Source: Brachionus rotundiformis
Lineage: Eukaryota; Rotifera; Eurotatoria; Ploima; Brachionidae
NCBI GenBank assembly: GCA_016802295.1
Contig: JAESIW010000020.1
Location: 5,884,522 to 5,948,521 of the forward strand
Length of the DNA stretch: 64,000 nucleotides
Reading direction: 5' to 3'
Position numbers and translations under genes: made by a program. The notes beneath the pieces are model-generated. The model did not search any database. It was not told the DNA's origin and worked only from the letters and a program-made list of their open reading frames with translations. Shown here piece after piece: positions 47,478 to 58,071 of the stretch; positions within the stretch are counted from its first letter, which is position 1, and each line of letters starts with the position of its first letter.

Positions 47478-50189
47478 ATTAAGCAGTTTTTACGCACAAC
47501 TTACTCAAGATTAGAAGATATTTACGAATTGATCGTAAATGTTTGAAAAAAGATAGTTATAATTGTTTTAACATTTGGCTTAACCGAATTTCTAGACTTT
47601 TGAATCAACTCTTAATTTTTAATTTTAATAAGAAGTTTTTTGATTATAAATTTTTAAAAATAATTATATTAATTATATTTTTATGTTGAGTGTGATATCT
47701 CAAATTGTAGAAAAAAAAAACATTCTTCAAATTAGTATTTATTTTTTGTATTGCCTTCAAACTTTTGTTAAACACACTCACTAAATAATCTTTTTAGGTA
47801 AATAAAATAATGAATGTCTAAACTTTTGCTACAAACTGTAGGAGAAAACTATCCTTCTGTAATTTTGTATGTGCAAAACTCTGCAAATATTACATAATGT
47901 TTGGTAATGGTTTAAAATGACTTTTTCAACATAAAGTTATACATTTCCAAATTAAAAATTTGATCATAGAATCTCTATTATAAAGATAATACAAATGATT
48001 GATATAGCTTTGCATAATAAAGATATGAAAATTCTGACCACTTTTTTAAATAGGATAACAAATGAATTTTATTTGATAATTTGTACACCAAACTGAATAT
48101 TTCAAAATAGATATTCGGTAGGAGTTTTAAGGGGTACTTAACTAGAAAGGCACAAGCCTGAATGGTAAGATTAATCAGAACTTTTATTACATTATTATTT
48201 ATCATTTTTTCTTTTATTAACTGCCTCAAATAAAATTTTTAGGTTAAAAATCTTTATCAATTTTTTTTAAATGAAATCATTAATATCCAGTTTAGTTTTT
48301 ATTCCAAATTAATTATACATCTAATAGATTCAGAAGAGTGTTAAATTTCCAAGTAGTCTGGGCAAATGATTAAAAGGTTCTTTCAAGAATTATAATCTTC
48401 TTATCTAGAGGCTGTTTACCTAGTATTTTCATTCGAGAAATGATTTTTCATATTCATTAAATCCGAGTCATTAATAAAAATAAAAAGCTATTAACAAAAG
48501 AATTTTTGCCGATATTTTTTTATGCAGCTTTCAAGTTTTGGCTAGAAGGGGCTAAGAAAAACTCAAAAATTAATAATGACCATATTTTATTGATTACTTA
48601 TAAATAAAGCTAAATTATTAAGCTTTTACTTGAGTTTAAAGCACTCAAATGGCAAAAAGCTTTGATCAAATGTTAAACAAAATAAAGTATGTTTTTTTTT
48701 TCCAGACATAACAAAATCACAATCGCCCTAAGTTTTCAAGTTAATATTTATCTTTGCTTAATGAGTGGAATATTGAAAAATATATCATTTAATACCAATA
48801 CTTAATCTAGAATTTTAAAACAAGCTTAAAAACACTGAGAGCTTGTTTTAAGTGTGTAAAAGCTTCAAATATTTTAAAATTAAGTTTAAATTCTTGATAA
48901 TTAATAAATATAAATTTTTTTGTTTTAACTAGTCAAAATAAAATTCATTTTTAAACGGTTTTTTAAAAAAGTTTTGTTGAAAATTTAAATTTTAATCTAA
49001 TGAATTGTTTTATTTACTCATTTGTTTATATTGATTATTTTTCAAGGCACTGACCAGGAAAGTTATATAGAAATAAAATTTTTAATTCTTATTATTGATC
49101 AGATTTGTAAAAATATTCGATTTCGATCAAATATTTTTATCGCTGAAACAGATAGAAGTTTTTCATTCAAGAAATTTAAATTAAATCATTTACATTATTA
49201 TTTTTGGGTTTAAATATTTTCATTTATGGTTTTATTTAATTAATAGAATAAGTATTTTTAATATTAATATAAAATTCTAAATAATAGTTTTAATTAATTT
49301 TAATTTATTTATTTATTTATTTCATTGGACGCCTTGTAGGCGATGTATAAAGAAAATAATTTAATATATTGTAAATCTTATTAGAATACATATATCTTAA
49401 AAATTTGGCTGCTTTTGAATTATAAAACGCAATTTAAATCATTAAAAATTACTTAATTTTTTAATTAACATATAAAAAATAATATTAATCATTCTCAGAG
49501 TTGGAGAGCCTTTCGCTGATCTGGGTTTTGAAATAAGATAGAAAATTTCTTAATTTTAACATCTTGACCCAAAACAGTAGTCTTTTATTTTATTTTCAAT
49601 AGCCGGCTTGGAAAAAAAATTCATTTAAATTGCTTGCCTCTTTGCATTGAATTTCACTTAGCTAAATAAGGTTAAATTTTTTATTTAAAAAAATGAATAC
49701 TTAATCAAACATATTTATTCTAAAAATTTATATGAAGCTGATCACTAATTCTAAGAACTTATTTTAAGATGTTGTTGTTGACTGAACGTGACAAAATAAA
49801 TTGTTTCCGCGTCCATTTCTCCTAGTCCCCTTGGATACTGATGAAAGATTTTCAAATTTTCAAATTAAACTAGGTAAGTTTTATCGATTATTTGCGAGAG
49901 TAAATTAATAATCCAATATTTTTGTAATTAATTTTTGACTTAAAAATAAGTCTTCAATTTATATTTATTTAAATAAATATGTATAAAAAGCTAATGTAAT
50001 TTAGTTATATTTAAAAATCTAAATTAAAAAAGAAGACTTAAAAATTCGGCTGGTTTAAAACCGATACGAGCTATTCTGATTAATCTTAATCTGTATAAGA
50101 CAATTTGAAGGTTTCTCCAACTAAATCTCACTTAGTTTTATTAGTTTTATTTTTAAATTTAAATTAAAGTTTAGATATTTTATAAAAAA
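47478..50189. other. AT-rich intergenic region, possible LINE tail
   Basis: No supported gene. At 49322-49350 the motif GGACGCCTTGTAGGCGATGT forms a small hairpin and follows a TTTA repeat; it resembles LINE 3' ends seen in many invertebrates. The 83-codon reverse frame at 47978-48229 has only the Leu/Tyr/Lys/Ile bias expected of AT-rich noise. Confidence 0.45.
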
Positions 50190-51712
50190 ATGCTTGATTC
50201 AATCATCAGTGATTCGATAATAAGCGACGTAGCCGAAATGGAGTCCTACAAGGAAATACATTTTTCCAAGCCGGTTAAGTCAAACTACGACCTAAAGAAG
50301 ATGAGGATTTTTGATGATCAATTCGAAGATCACGGAACAAATAGAGAAAAAAATCTAGTCTTGGATGACCTGGATGACTCAGACTTTACCAAAGAGGACT
50401 ACATTCAGATGGCGCTTCACTACAAGACCGTCTCTAAAGTAGAATTTTTTTCCATCTAAATTAAGCTAATTTCTAGTTGATTTTGTTCAAGTCTTATAAA
50501 AAACAATTAATTGAGTCACAAAAGACAATCAAAGAACTTCGCTTGGCCATCGAACATTTGGAAAAAAAAAACTGGAATCTAAAGTAATTGGTTCTTGTTT
50601 GAAGCAAACAAAATTATTTCTTAATTTAGAAAGCAGAAAATAAATGAATCAAATGACAATTTAAAGTTGTTGGTAGAAAAATGTACCATATATTGCGAAA
50701 AAATAAATCAATATTCAATCGAAGTGACCAGTGACGAGGACTCTGCATGTCCGAATGATAGGGATTATCAGGAAACTAAAGATGAACTGATAACTAGGAC
50801 TCTTCAAAATGTTTTGAAGGAAAAAAAAGACCTCAAGGTTTTATGATTTGATTTTTTTGGAAAAGTTTTTAATTAAATTTTTAAAATTTTTTAAGAATTT
50901 TGCTTGTCAATTTAAAAGTTTGATTGAAACTGTAAATCCAACTAAAGAAATAAAGCTTACAGATAGACCAAGCTTTCAGGGATTGAACAAGGCTGTTGGT
51001 GACGCTCTAAAATATGTTCAGTCCAATTCAATATTAAAATTTCAATGTAAATGCTTTGGGTTTTATGATTTTAACAAAGCAGAAAATTTGAGAAAAAATT
51101 CCAAATCTAACTTTTACTCGGCTTCATCGAGCTCTTCATTAAACTCGGGCTCGATGAGCAGCGTAAATCAAGAAAAAGCCCACAAGCCAAGTCAAGAATT
51201 CTTGCTCAAATGTCTAAATTTGTTCCAAGATTTGTTCGATGTGGATTGTTTTTTAAATGTTCCCACTAAAATGAATGATATCTATTACAAATATGGTCAA
51301 TTGGTGAATTTTAAGAAAGCCATTCAAAATATTTTTGACAAAAGTGAATAAAATTAACAAATAAAGGATTTTTATTTATATTGTATTAAGGTGAAAATTA
51401 TCCTACGGAAAAATTGGTAACCAATGTGCAAAATATTTACAAACTGTTGAATGAAAAAATTTCCACAAATCTAAAAGGATTGCTGAATAGTACAGATTTG
51501 GAAAAGTAATTTAGAATTTTAAAGTTAATTTTTTTATAATTTTTAAATATTTTAAAAGGGTTGTGGACAAGTTTAATATGTACGACGAATACTTTCCATT
51601 ATTTCATAAGTTGTTAGAGAAAATAATGAATGCTTTGGAAATATCAAGACTTGATCAAATTATGCCGTCTATCAGAGCTCTGAAAATTCTAGCAACGCCA
51701 AGTCTATGTTAA
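50190..51712 (+). CDS. CEP70: Centrosomal protein CEP70-like (multi-exon)
   Basis: Proposed exons are 50190-50438, 50477-50583, 50630-50837, 50896-51343, 51391-51505 and 51559-51712. Introns are 38-58 nt, GT-AG and in phase; total 1281 nt, 426 aa. The N-terminus is acidic with a short repeat (DSIISDSIISD). Exons 2 and 3 encode a coiled coil (SQKTIKELRLAIEHLEKKNW, KINESNDNLKLLVEKC). Then comes a Ser-rich linker and a helical C-terminus (LFQDLFDVDCFLNVPTKMND, YDEYFPLFHKLLEKIMNALE, LDQIMPSIRALKIL). This coiled-coil plus C-terminal helical plan fits CEP70, which binds gamma-tubulin at centrosomes and supports microtubule organisation. The protein is shorter than human CEP70 (597 aa), and the match was judged from memory of the C-terminus. 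The 38-nt first intron is the weakest junction. Confidence 0.6.
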
Positions 51713-52149
51713 TTTGTTTTAACTAAATAGATTTGATTTTTTTATAGGATTAAATTAAATTCTTGCATCTAAATTTTTATTAAATAAAATAATTGATTTT
51801 TTAAATATATTCAAATTCAAAGTATTATGATAAAGAAGTAGGAACAATGGTGAGTAAGTCGTTGAGTAAAAAATGAAAATTATATATCATATCAGATAAA
51901 TTTAAATTTAATTGAAATTACTTTTGTTTCAAAAAAAAGTATAAGATTAAGTTTATCTTATACGCTTTCTGTGGAGCATTGAGTCACTACTTTTGCTTTC
52001 CACTTAAGTGGATATTTTGCCTTCGAAATTGCTTCTTCATCTTTCGTGATTGTTAATAGTGAATGTTCCATGTTATTGATGGTTAAATGTATAAAAACTC
52101 CATAGTGTAATTGCTATCTCAATTTTTCTTTTGATTTTGCATGTAGTAT
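51713..52149. other. Intergenic DNA downstream of the CEP70-like gene
   Basis: Mostly AT-rich. Around 52072-51960 a short reverse frame of about 37 codons (MEHSLLTITKDEEAISKAKY) is open but unrecognised and too short to support alone. Confidence 0.4.
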
Positions 52150-52620
52150 CTCATTAGTTGTGAATAAAAAATTATTCAGCATTAAAAGACTATTCTATCT
52201 TTCAACTTCTGTAAAAATACAGTTCTTGTAAAAATACTGGCTTATATGCATTCCAACATAGAATACTTGATAGAATGCTTTCTTTTGCTTATAAAACATT
52301 ACACTTTCATAATTCTCCTGAAAATTTAAGACAGAATTTAAATAAAAATGACTAAAAAATTTAAAAAATAATTTAAGGAATAGTGATAATCTGATAGAAC
52401 CAACTTCAAAATCAGTAAATGGTGAAAAGACATTTGAATTTTTCTACTCAAGACTTATAAATTGCTTTGTGATCAAGAGATCAATGTTGAAATTTACAAC
52501 ATTTGATCATTCAATTTTTAATAACATTAATCTAATTTTCTCAGATTTTGTAAAACAATTCAAAAAATTTAATTTAATATATCACTTATTTGCAAGGGTT
52601 TACTATAAAATTTTGTTTTG
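52150..52620 (+). mobile_element. Internally deleted copy of the 34.6-kb LINE family
   Basis: The forward strand reads SLVVNKKLFSIKRLFYLSTS, then after a deletion AYMHSNIEYLIECFLLLIKH-type sequence, SENLRQNLN, DNLIEPTSKSVNGEKTFEFF, YSRLINCFVIKRSMLKFTTF and a diverged terminus. These are near-identical to segments of the reverse-strand element at 34594-35200. Frameshifts and a lost central block show it is dead. Confidence 0.85.
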
Positions 52621-53007
52621 AGGAAAAAATTAGGACTTATTAAACATTATTAAACAATCAATGAATAAAGGTAAAACTTAATTGGACGCTAGGTCAATTT
52701 TAATTGTATTTTTAATTTTCTTAAAATAATCATCAAATTATCTCACTTTGCCTGATAAATTTGATCAATAAACCAAAAAAAGCCGATGTTGATTAGATCA
52801 TAATTTATTTTTTTGTAAATAGATAAGCCAAATCTGAGCATACTTGCCGAAACGGTCCAACATCACACAAACATTATCCAAATAATTTTCCAACATGACA
52901 TTCTCAGACACCCATTTTTTTGGCTATTTAATAAAATATAATTTCACCATTTGCCATAAAGCTATAATATTTCTAATAATTATCTACAAAAAAAATAAAA
53001 TTAAAAA
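52621..53007. other. Upstream region of the zinc-finger gene
   Basis: AT-rich spacer. No element recognised. Confidence 0.45.
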
Positions 53008-53925
53008 ATGAACACTTATCAAAATGAGTATTCTTACAATTTTAGCACTTATCCTGACCAAGCATACAATTTATGGTCAAGTAACACCTCAGCTACTAAT
53101 AGCATACCTTAAAGTTATTACTTTACCAATAACTACAATTACAATTATAACATGTCTTACAATCAACAGTATTCTGCTGATTTGTCACTTGATTATTCCC
53201 AGAATTCTCCAAAATTTAATAACTTTTCCACGCCGATCAACAATAGAACAACTTTTCAGCAATCATTAGACAATTATTCGCCTAACTACTATCAAACTAA
53301 TGAAAGACCCAAATTCTTAAGTTCTTATAATACTTATAACAACAATTCACTCAATTCAACAGTTGAGTCAACAGTCAGTTCGAGTTTTAATTCAGTAGAT
53401 ATATCTCATGATACACACAAAGGAACGAAGAGAAGTCTGGGCAAAGAAGATGATTCCTTTTTGGTACAAGAATCAAAAAGGAATCGATCAACTCATAGCC
53501 TTGAATGTTCCATTTGTTTCAAAGAGTTTGAAAGAAAGGGTTCATTAATAATGCACAACCACATTTACCACAATAAAGGAAACTCTAAACAATGTCCACT
53601 GTGTGGCAAAAAGTTGCACAGCTACTCGAGTACTATTTTCCATTTGAAAATTCACACAAAAGAAAAAGACTATAGTTGCGAATATTGCAGGGCTTCGTTT
53701 ACTGATGCTACAGCTCTCAAAAGACATATTCGTACCCATACTGGTGAGCGTCCATATAAATGCCACCAATGTAACAAAGCCTTTTCTCAGTCAGGCAACC
53801 TCAAACGTCACATGAAAATACACACTCAAGAAAAATATACTTCTAACCAAAATGACGTCCTTTGTAACCAGTCTATTTTTGACTTTTACAATGATGAATT
53901 ATACCAACTTTTGAATGAATTTTAG
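53008..53925 (+). CDS. C2H2 zinc-finger transcription factor
   Basis: Nuclear DNA-binding protein with four C2H2 fingers near its C-terminus: LECSICFKEFERKGSLIMHN (ending H.YH), KQCPLCGKKLHSYSSTIFHL, YSCEYCRASFTDATALKRHI and YKCHQCNKAFSQSGNLKRHM. The last two are joined by a canonical TGERPYKC linker. A Lys/Arg motif (KRSLGKED and SKRNRS) precedes the fingers. The N-terminus is rich in Asn, Tyr and Ser. The safe start is ATG 53152 (257 aa). An upstream ATG at 53008 is in the same frame and encodes similar Tyr/Asn-rich sequence, but a TAA at 53110-53112 separates them. No orthologous family is evident beyond generic Kruppel-type. Confidence 0.8.
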
Positions 53926-54084
53926 AATTTTTTTTCAAATTTAATTTATTTAGCCACTTATTGATTTGTCATTTTTATTGTTTTTTTATTTACTTTATAT
54001 TTTTCAAAAATAAATATATTTACAATTTTAAAAAATTTAATTATAATCTTAATTTTTCAAAAATTTTACTTTTTTAATAGGAAT
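53926..54084. other. 3' flank of the zinc-finger gene
   Basis: AT-rich. A TCAAAAATAAATATAT stretch around 54003-54018 contains an AATAAA hexamer that may serve as the polyadenylation signal. Confidence 0.45.
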
Positions 54085-54225
54085 ACAACCGAGATCTCAA
54101 GAGTAGGTTGCAAGCAGATAAGTCGCGATGTACAGTCGTAATCTGGAATGCCAGAACCATGTCTGAAAGCTGCGCTAGTCATGGAAAAATGGACATCAGT
54201 GTATTTCGGAACTGATTAATTTAAA
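54085..54225 (+). mobile_element. RTE-type LINE endonuclease start, fragment
   Basis: The forward frame gives EYNRDLKSRLQADKSRCTVV followed by IWNARTMSESC. The W N.RTM block is the first catalytic motif of the AP-endonuclease domain at the N-terminus of RTE-type LINE ORF2. It stops at about 54218 and nothing further of the element follows. Confidence 0.6.
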
Positions 54226-54697
54226 TGACTAACACAAATAATTATAATACAATTAATTCCTTGTTAATTTTTTAATAAATAAATAAATTCCTCAATTTCT
54301 TTTGTTAATAATTTGTAGCCAATTTATTATTATGACTTAAATTTGAACCTTATGATCAAATTTTAATATTCATGATCAATAAATATTATTAAATTAAGAT
54401 GTTTATTGTTTTTTAATTATAAAATATTACATAGAAACATATTCATATTTTAGGAGCAAGCCATTTCTAATAATTTTTACAGAAAAATTAAATGTAAATA
54501 TATTTTCATTTTGAGCATGTTTACCATTTATTTAAATTGATGTCTTTTATTATTAATTTAAGTGTTCGGTCAAATTAACTAAAAATTTTTTAGTAATTTT
54601 AAAAACCTTTTATAAATAAAATATGATTATTTTTTAAATATATAAAATGTTTTTTTTTAAAAGCAAATTATTTATCATTTCATTTATTTTATTTTAG
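54226..54697. other. Upstream region of the receptor gene
   Basis: AT-rich. The sequence immediately before the receptor ATG (TTTATTTTATTTTAG) is a good splice-acceptor context, suggesting a 5' UTR intron or trans-splice site. Confidence 0.45.
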
Positions 54698-57088
54698 ATG
54701 TGTTTTTTTAAAATATTGTTTTTTATTTTAATACTAGAAATTGGTGGACACAAATGTTCAACATTGATCAACATAAGTCTTACGTCACCGATACCCTTTT
54801 ATGAATGTCTTCACATAAAGAACAATTATTTTAAAGAAATTGTCAAGCTGTTTCCCATGTCAAACCAAAAGCCTCTTAATCTCAAGATAAGAATTGAAAA
54901 TTTCTGGTCATTTGATCAGATTAAATTTCAATGTTTTGATAGTTCAAGTATTTCGTTTAGTTTTTATTTTGTTCCACGACAAAAACTTGTTTTGGACTCT
55001 TCATTAGAATTTAATTTCAATGAACCACATAAGCAAAATAATGGAACAATGCCTATTTTTATTTATCTTTATAATTTAAAAGGTTTTGGTCAAACAGATA
55101 AAATCTTTAGCAATATATTGAACTTTTATGATCAAATTAAATTATATATCTTTTATTCTAATTTCAATATTTTTTCAAATGGTTCCAAAACAGAAAATTG
55201 TTTTACAATTGATAAATTTAGTTCTAGCTATTTCACAAATATTTCTTATCTTTATTTCACATTTTCGACTAGATATAATTTAAAAACTTGTACACAAACA
55301 TTTAGAAATGTCAAATTGAATGATTTAGTATTTAAAGGAATAAGTGATTGCTTTTTAAAGAAAAATATGCTCGGATTTAGCCAAGTTGATGGTAAAATTT
55401 CAAGTCAAATTGAGTACATGGAAATAGGCTGTTTTAAAACTAAGATTAGTATATCTTTATTGAATCCAAATATGCTAAGTAATGTTAAAATAATCAAGAT
55501 ATCTGGTTCTGTTGACTTAATTACCGATGACGCCTTTAAATATTTGACTGAACTGAATCTGATCAAGCTCAAAATAGATAACTTTCGGTTCTTTATTTCT
55601 AAAGGTGTCAAATGGTTCTCAAACATCCAGCCAAATATTCATATAAATTTGATAGTTGACTTTGACGAACATTTTGTATTCCAGGACCAAGATATTTGTT
55701 TGTTCGAAAATTTTATTGCCAAACAAGAAAATTTGATTTACATATCAAATTTTGTCGAAAATTGTTCATGCACTCTTATGTGGATCTATGGCAATCTTAA
55801 GGATAATCTGACACTGTTAGAAAAAGTTTTCCATAATGCCCCTAATTTAGCAAGCCAAATAAGCAGCTTTATTAATATTTGTAAAGATGTAGAAGAAAAT
55901 TTTTACGAAAAATGTGACTTTGAAAGAAAATTTGATCGATGTAAATTAAATCAAATAAAACCAATGAAGAAAATTTTAAAAAAAAAAGATTTGCTTTATA
56001 TATCAGAAATTCTTAATTTTTCTTATATTATTTTAAATTCTTTGTTTTCAATATTTGGCATTATTACAAATTCAGTCAATGTATTCGTTTCTATTAGTTT
56101 ATTGAAATCAAAAAATTTAAAAAAATCTTTTTTCCTTAACCAAATAATTTTATTATATTCAATGGTTAATTTTTTAATATTTCTACTTAATGTTCTTCAT
56201 TTAATGAACAAATGTGTTTATGTGAATGGAATTTATTGTTCAAAAATAATACGAAATTATTATGTTCAAATTTTTGAGCTTATTTTTGGTCAATTCTTGA
56301 TCAATGTCCTGAAATTTGTGTCCAATATTTCCATAATTATCATTTCACTTAAAAGACTAGAAACTTTAATCAATAAAAATAATAGAATTGAACAATTAGC
56401 TATTAAAAAGCTAGTTTTTTTTATATTTTTATTTGGTATAATTATATCTATTGATAAGTTGGTATCGGTTGACATAAATCAGGACTTTTTTGTCCTCGAA
56501 GAAGAGAGCTATAAAGAATTTCCGAATTCAAATACCTTTCAATTTTTATTTAAAAGAAATGCTGTCAATATCATTAAGTTTAAATTTAATGGAACTTTAG
56601 CACTTATTTTTTATATATTTTTCATGATCAATTTTCTAATGAATGATATTATATTTATTTTAGTGACAATTGTGATCGATATAGTTCTATTGCATTTTTT
56701 AAAACAGAATATTAAAAAAAAATCACTTTTATTAATTCAAATGACAAAATATCAAGCTGAAAGTGAAAAAAGATACACGGAAAAACGACAAAAAAAAATA
56801 AACACTATAATTATCGCCAATCTTTTAGTAATTATTTTGGTAAAATTGTTTCATTTGAGTATGTCTATTTATTATATTATAATAAAATTTCAAAAAAATA
56901 AAGAGAAAAATATATGCGTATCAAATAGTAGAATTTGTACAAATTTTATGCAGTTTGGTGAAATGGTGTACAATTTTTCCAATGTGTATTCACTGTTTTT
57001 GTTGTTAAATTTGAACAAAAACTTCAATTATGTATTTTATAGTTCATTTAAAATATCAATATTATTTAAAAAAAAACGAAAAAAATAG
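54698..57088 (+). CDS. Orphan 7TM receptor with a large LRR-like ectodomain
   Basis: 796 aa in one exon. A signal peptide (about 1-20, CFFKILFFILILEIGG) leads to an extracellular region of about 410 residues with many Asn, Phe and Cys and LRR-like spacing. It ends in an ENCSCTLMWIYGNL segment reminiscent of an LRR C-terminal cap. Seven hydrophobic helices follow at about 441-470, 476-503, 522-556, 570-592, 632-668, 701-729 and 747-775. After helix 3 the sequence is SLKRLETL in place of DRY. Helix 7 is followed by NKNFNYVFYSSF, similar to the NPxxY-F region. The plan recalls rhodopsin-like LRR receptors such as the glycoprotein-hormone/relaxin class, but the ligand cannot be inferred. Codon use is extremely AT-biased. 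I found no stop or frameshift, so it appears functional. Confidence 0.7.
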   Translation: MCFFKILFFILILEIGGHKCSTLINISLTSPIPFYECLHIKNNYFKEIVKLFPMSNQKPLNLKIRIENFWSFDQIKFQCFDSSSISFSFYFVPRQKLVLDSSLEFNFNEPHKQNNGTMPIFIYLYNLKGFGQTDKIFSNILNFYDQIKLYIFYSNFNIFSNGSKTENCFTIDKFSSSYFTNISYLYFTFSTRYNLKTCTQTFRNVKLNDLVFKGISDCFLKKNMLGFSQVDGKISSQIEYMEIGCFKTKISISLLNPNMLSNVKIIKISGSVDLITDDAFKYLTELNLIKLKIDNFRFFISKGVKWFSNIQPNIHINLIVDFDEHFVFQDQDICLFENFIAKQENLIYISNFVENCSCTLMWIYGNLKDNLTLLEKVFHNAPNLASQISSFINICKDVEENFYEKCDFERKFDRCKLNQIKPMKKILKKKDLLYISEILNFSYIILNSLFSIFGIITNSVNVFVSISLLKSKNLKKSFFLNQIILLYSMVNFLIFLLNVLHLMNKCVYVNGIYCSKIIRNYYVQIFELIFGQFLINVLKFVSNISIIIISLKRLETLINKNNRIEQLAIKKLVFFIFLFGIIISIDKLVSVDINQDFFVLEEESYKEFPNSNTFQFLFKRNAVNIIKFKFNGTLALIFYIFFMINFLMNDIIFILVTIVIDIVLLHFLKQNIKKKSLLLIQMTKYQAESEKRYTEKRQKKINTIIIANLLVIILVKLFHLSMSIYYIIIKFQKNKEKNICVSNSRICTNFMQFGEMVYNFSNVYSLFLLLNLNKNFNYVFYSSFKISILFKKKRKK

Positions 57089-57690
57089 AACTTAATCTAT
57101 TATTTTTCTTTTTGACTGTATATGAGTGTATTTAGATTTCCGAAATTATCAATTAATTGTGACCATAGATATAACTTGCTAAGTTCTGACATAACCAAAT
57201 ATGTGACATTATCATGCTACCATCACACACAAAGTCAGTCTCGGTCTAGATTGCATAATAGTGAATGATTCATACTATGGAATGTAATGTGAATACCATT
57301 GTAATCAAACTTAATCGAAAGATAAGGAATGTTGAAGATGCAAAAGGTGAATATTGTCACAAACAATTTAAATATGATGAAACAATTTATGGTTATTGTA
57401 ACACTATTTAATTTATTTATTAGGCATCTATTTAATATATTATATCAAAATCAAACATAATTTTCAAACTTAATATCTTGATTTGTAAATTCCCCTTGTT
57501 CAAAATTAAATTAAAAATACTTGTTATAAAGATTGTAGTTTTAACATTACAAAATAAAAATAACTTAAATTTTATAAATATTTTTTTTTATTTTAAAAGT
57601 GATTATTTATTATTTTTCTATAGTTAATAATTTTGAAAAAAAATAAACTGACTTATTTCCTTATCATAAAATCTTAAATCATGTTTTATT
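57089..57690. other. Intergenic DNA, nothing recognised
   Basis: Positions 57110-57360 are somewhat less AT-rich and show broken frames, but no family match. Confidence 0.45.
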
Positions 57691-57702
57691 ACAAACGTTG
57701 TT

Positions 57703-58071
57703 GTGATAACCGGAGATAAGTTGATCGATATTTTAAAAGATATCTTGAATTGTTTCACCCTTGTAATGTTTGATACTCTAAAAGTAATCAAAAATTTAAT
57801 TTTTACGTGCTTTGTCAGCACATTAATTGTTGCAACTTTGGAATTAGCTGGTTTTCACTTACAAGATTGGAAATTAGCAACAATTGGACTCATAGTTGGT
57901 TTAGTTGAATGGCAGATGTTCAATGGACGAAATACACTTTTTTTCAACACAACCATTGGCATGTTTTTTGGCGTTTTTTCAAAATATGCGATAATTTTGA
58001 TTCTGAAGAAGATTTTTTATCTGATAGCAAATGTTAACTTTCGTTATCTTCGTTTTAATCAAAATCTTTGA
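57703..58071 (+). CDS. Small membrane protein, unknown
   Basis: An open frame of 122 codons beginning at GTG 57703. The first ATG inside is at 57769 (MFDTLKVIKN), which would give 100 aa. Frame-compatible sequence continues upstream without ATG, so a 5' exon may be missing. Hydrophobic stretches around NLIFTCFVSTLIVATLELAG, LATIGLIVGLVEWQMF and NTTIGMFFGVFSKYAIILIL predict two to three membrane helices. Balanced amino-acid composition (Gly, Trp, Glu) argues against AT-rich noise. Family not recognised. Confidence 0.4.
   Translation: MITGDKLIDILKDILNCFTLVMFDTLKVIKNLIFTCFVSTLIVATLELAGFHLQDWKLATIGLIVGLVEWQMFNGRNTLFFNTTIGMFFGVFSKYAIILILKKIFYLIANVNFRYLRFNQNL

Noticed and set aside
47978..48229. 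83-codon reverse frame
   Set aside because: Composition is that of random AT-rich DNA, with no homology, splice context or supporting neighbour.
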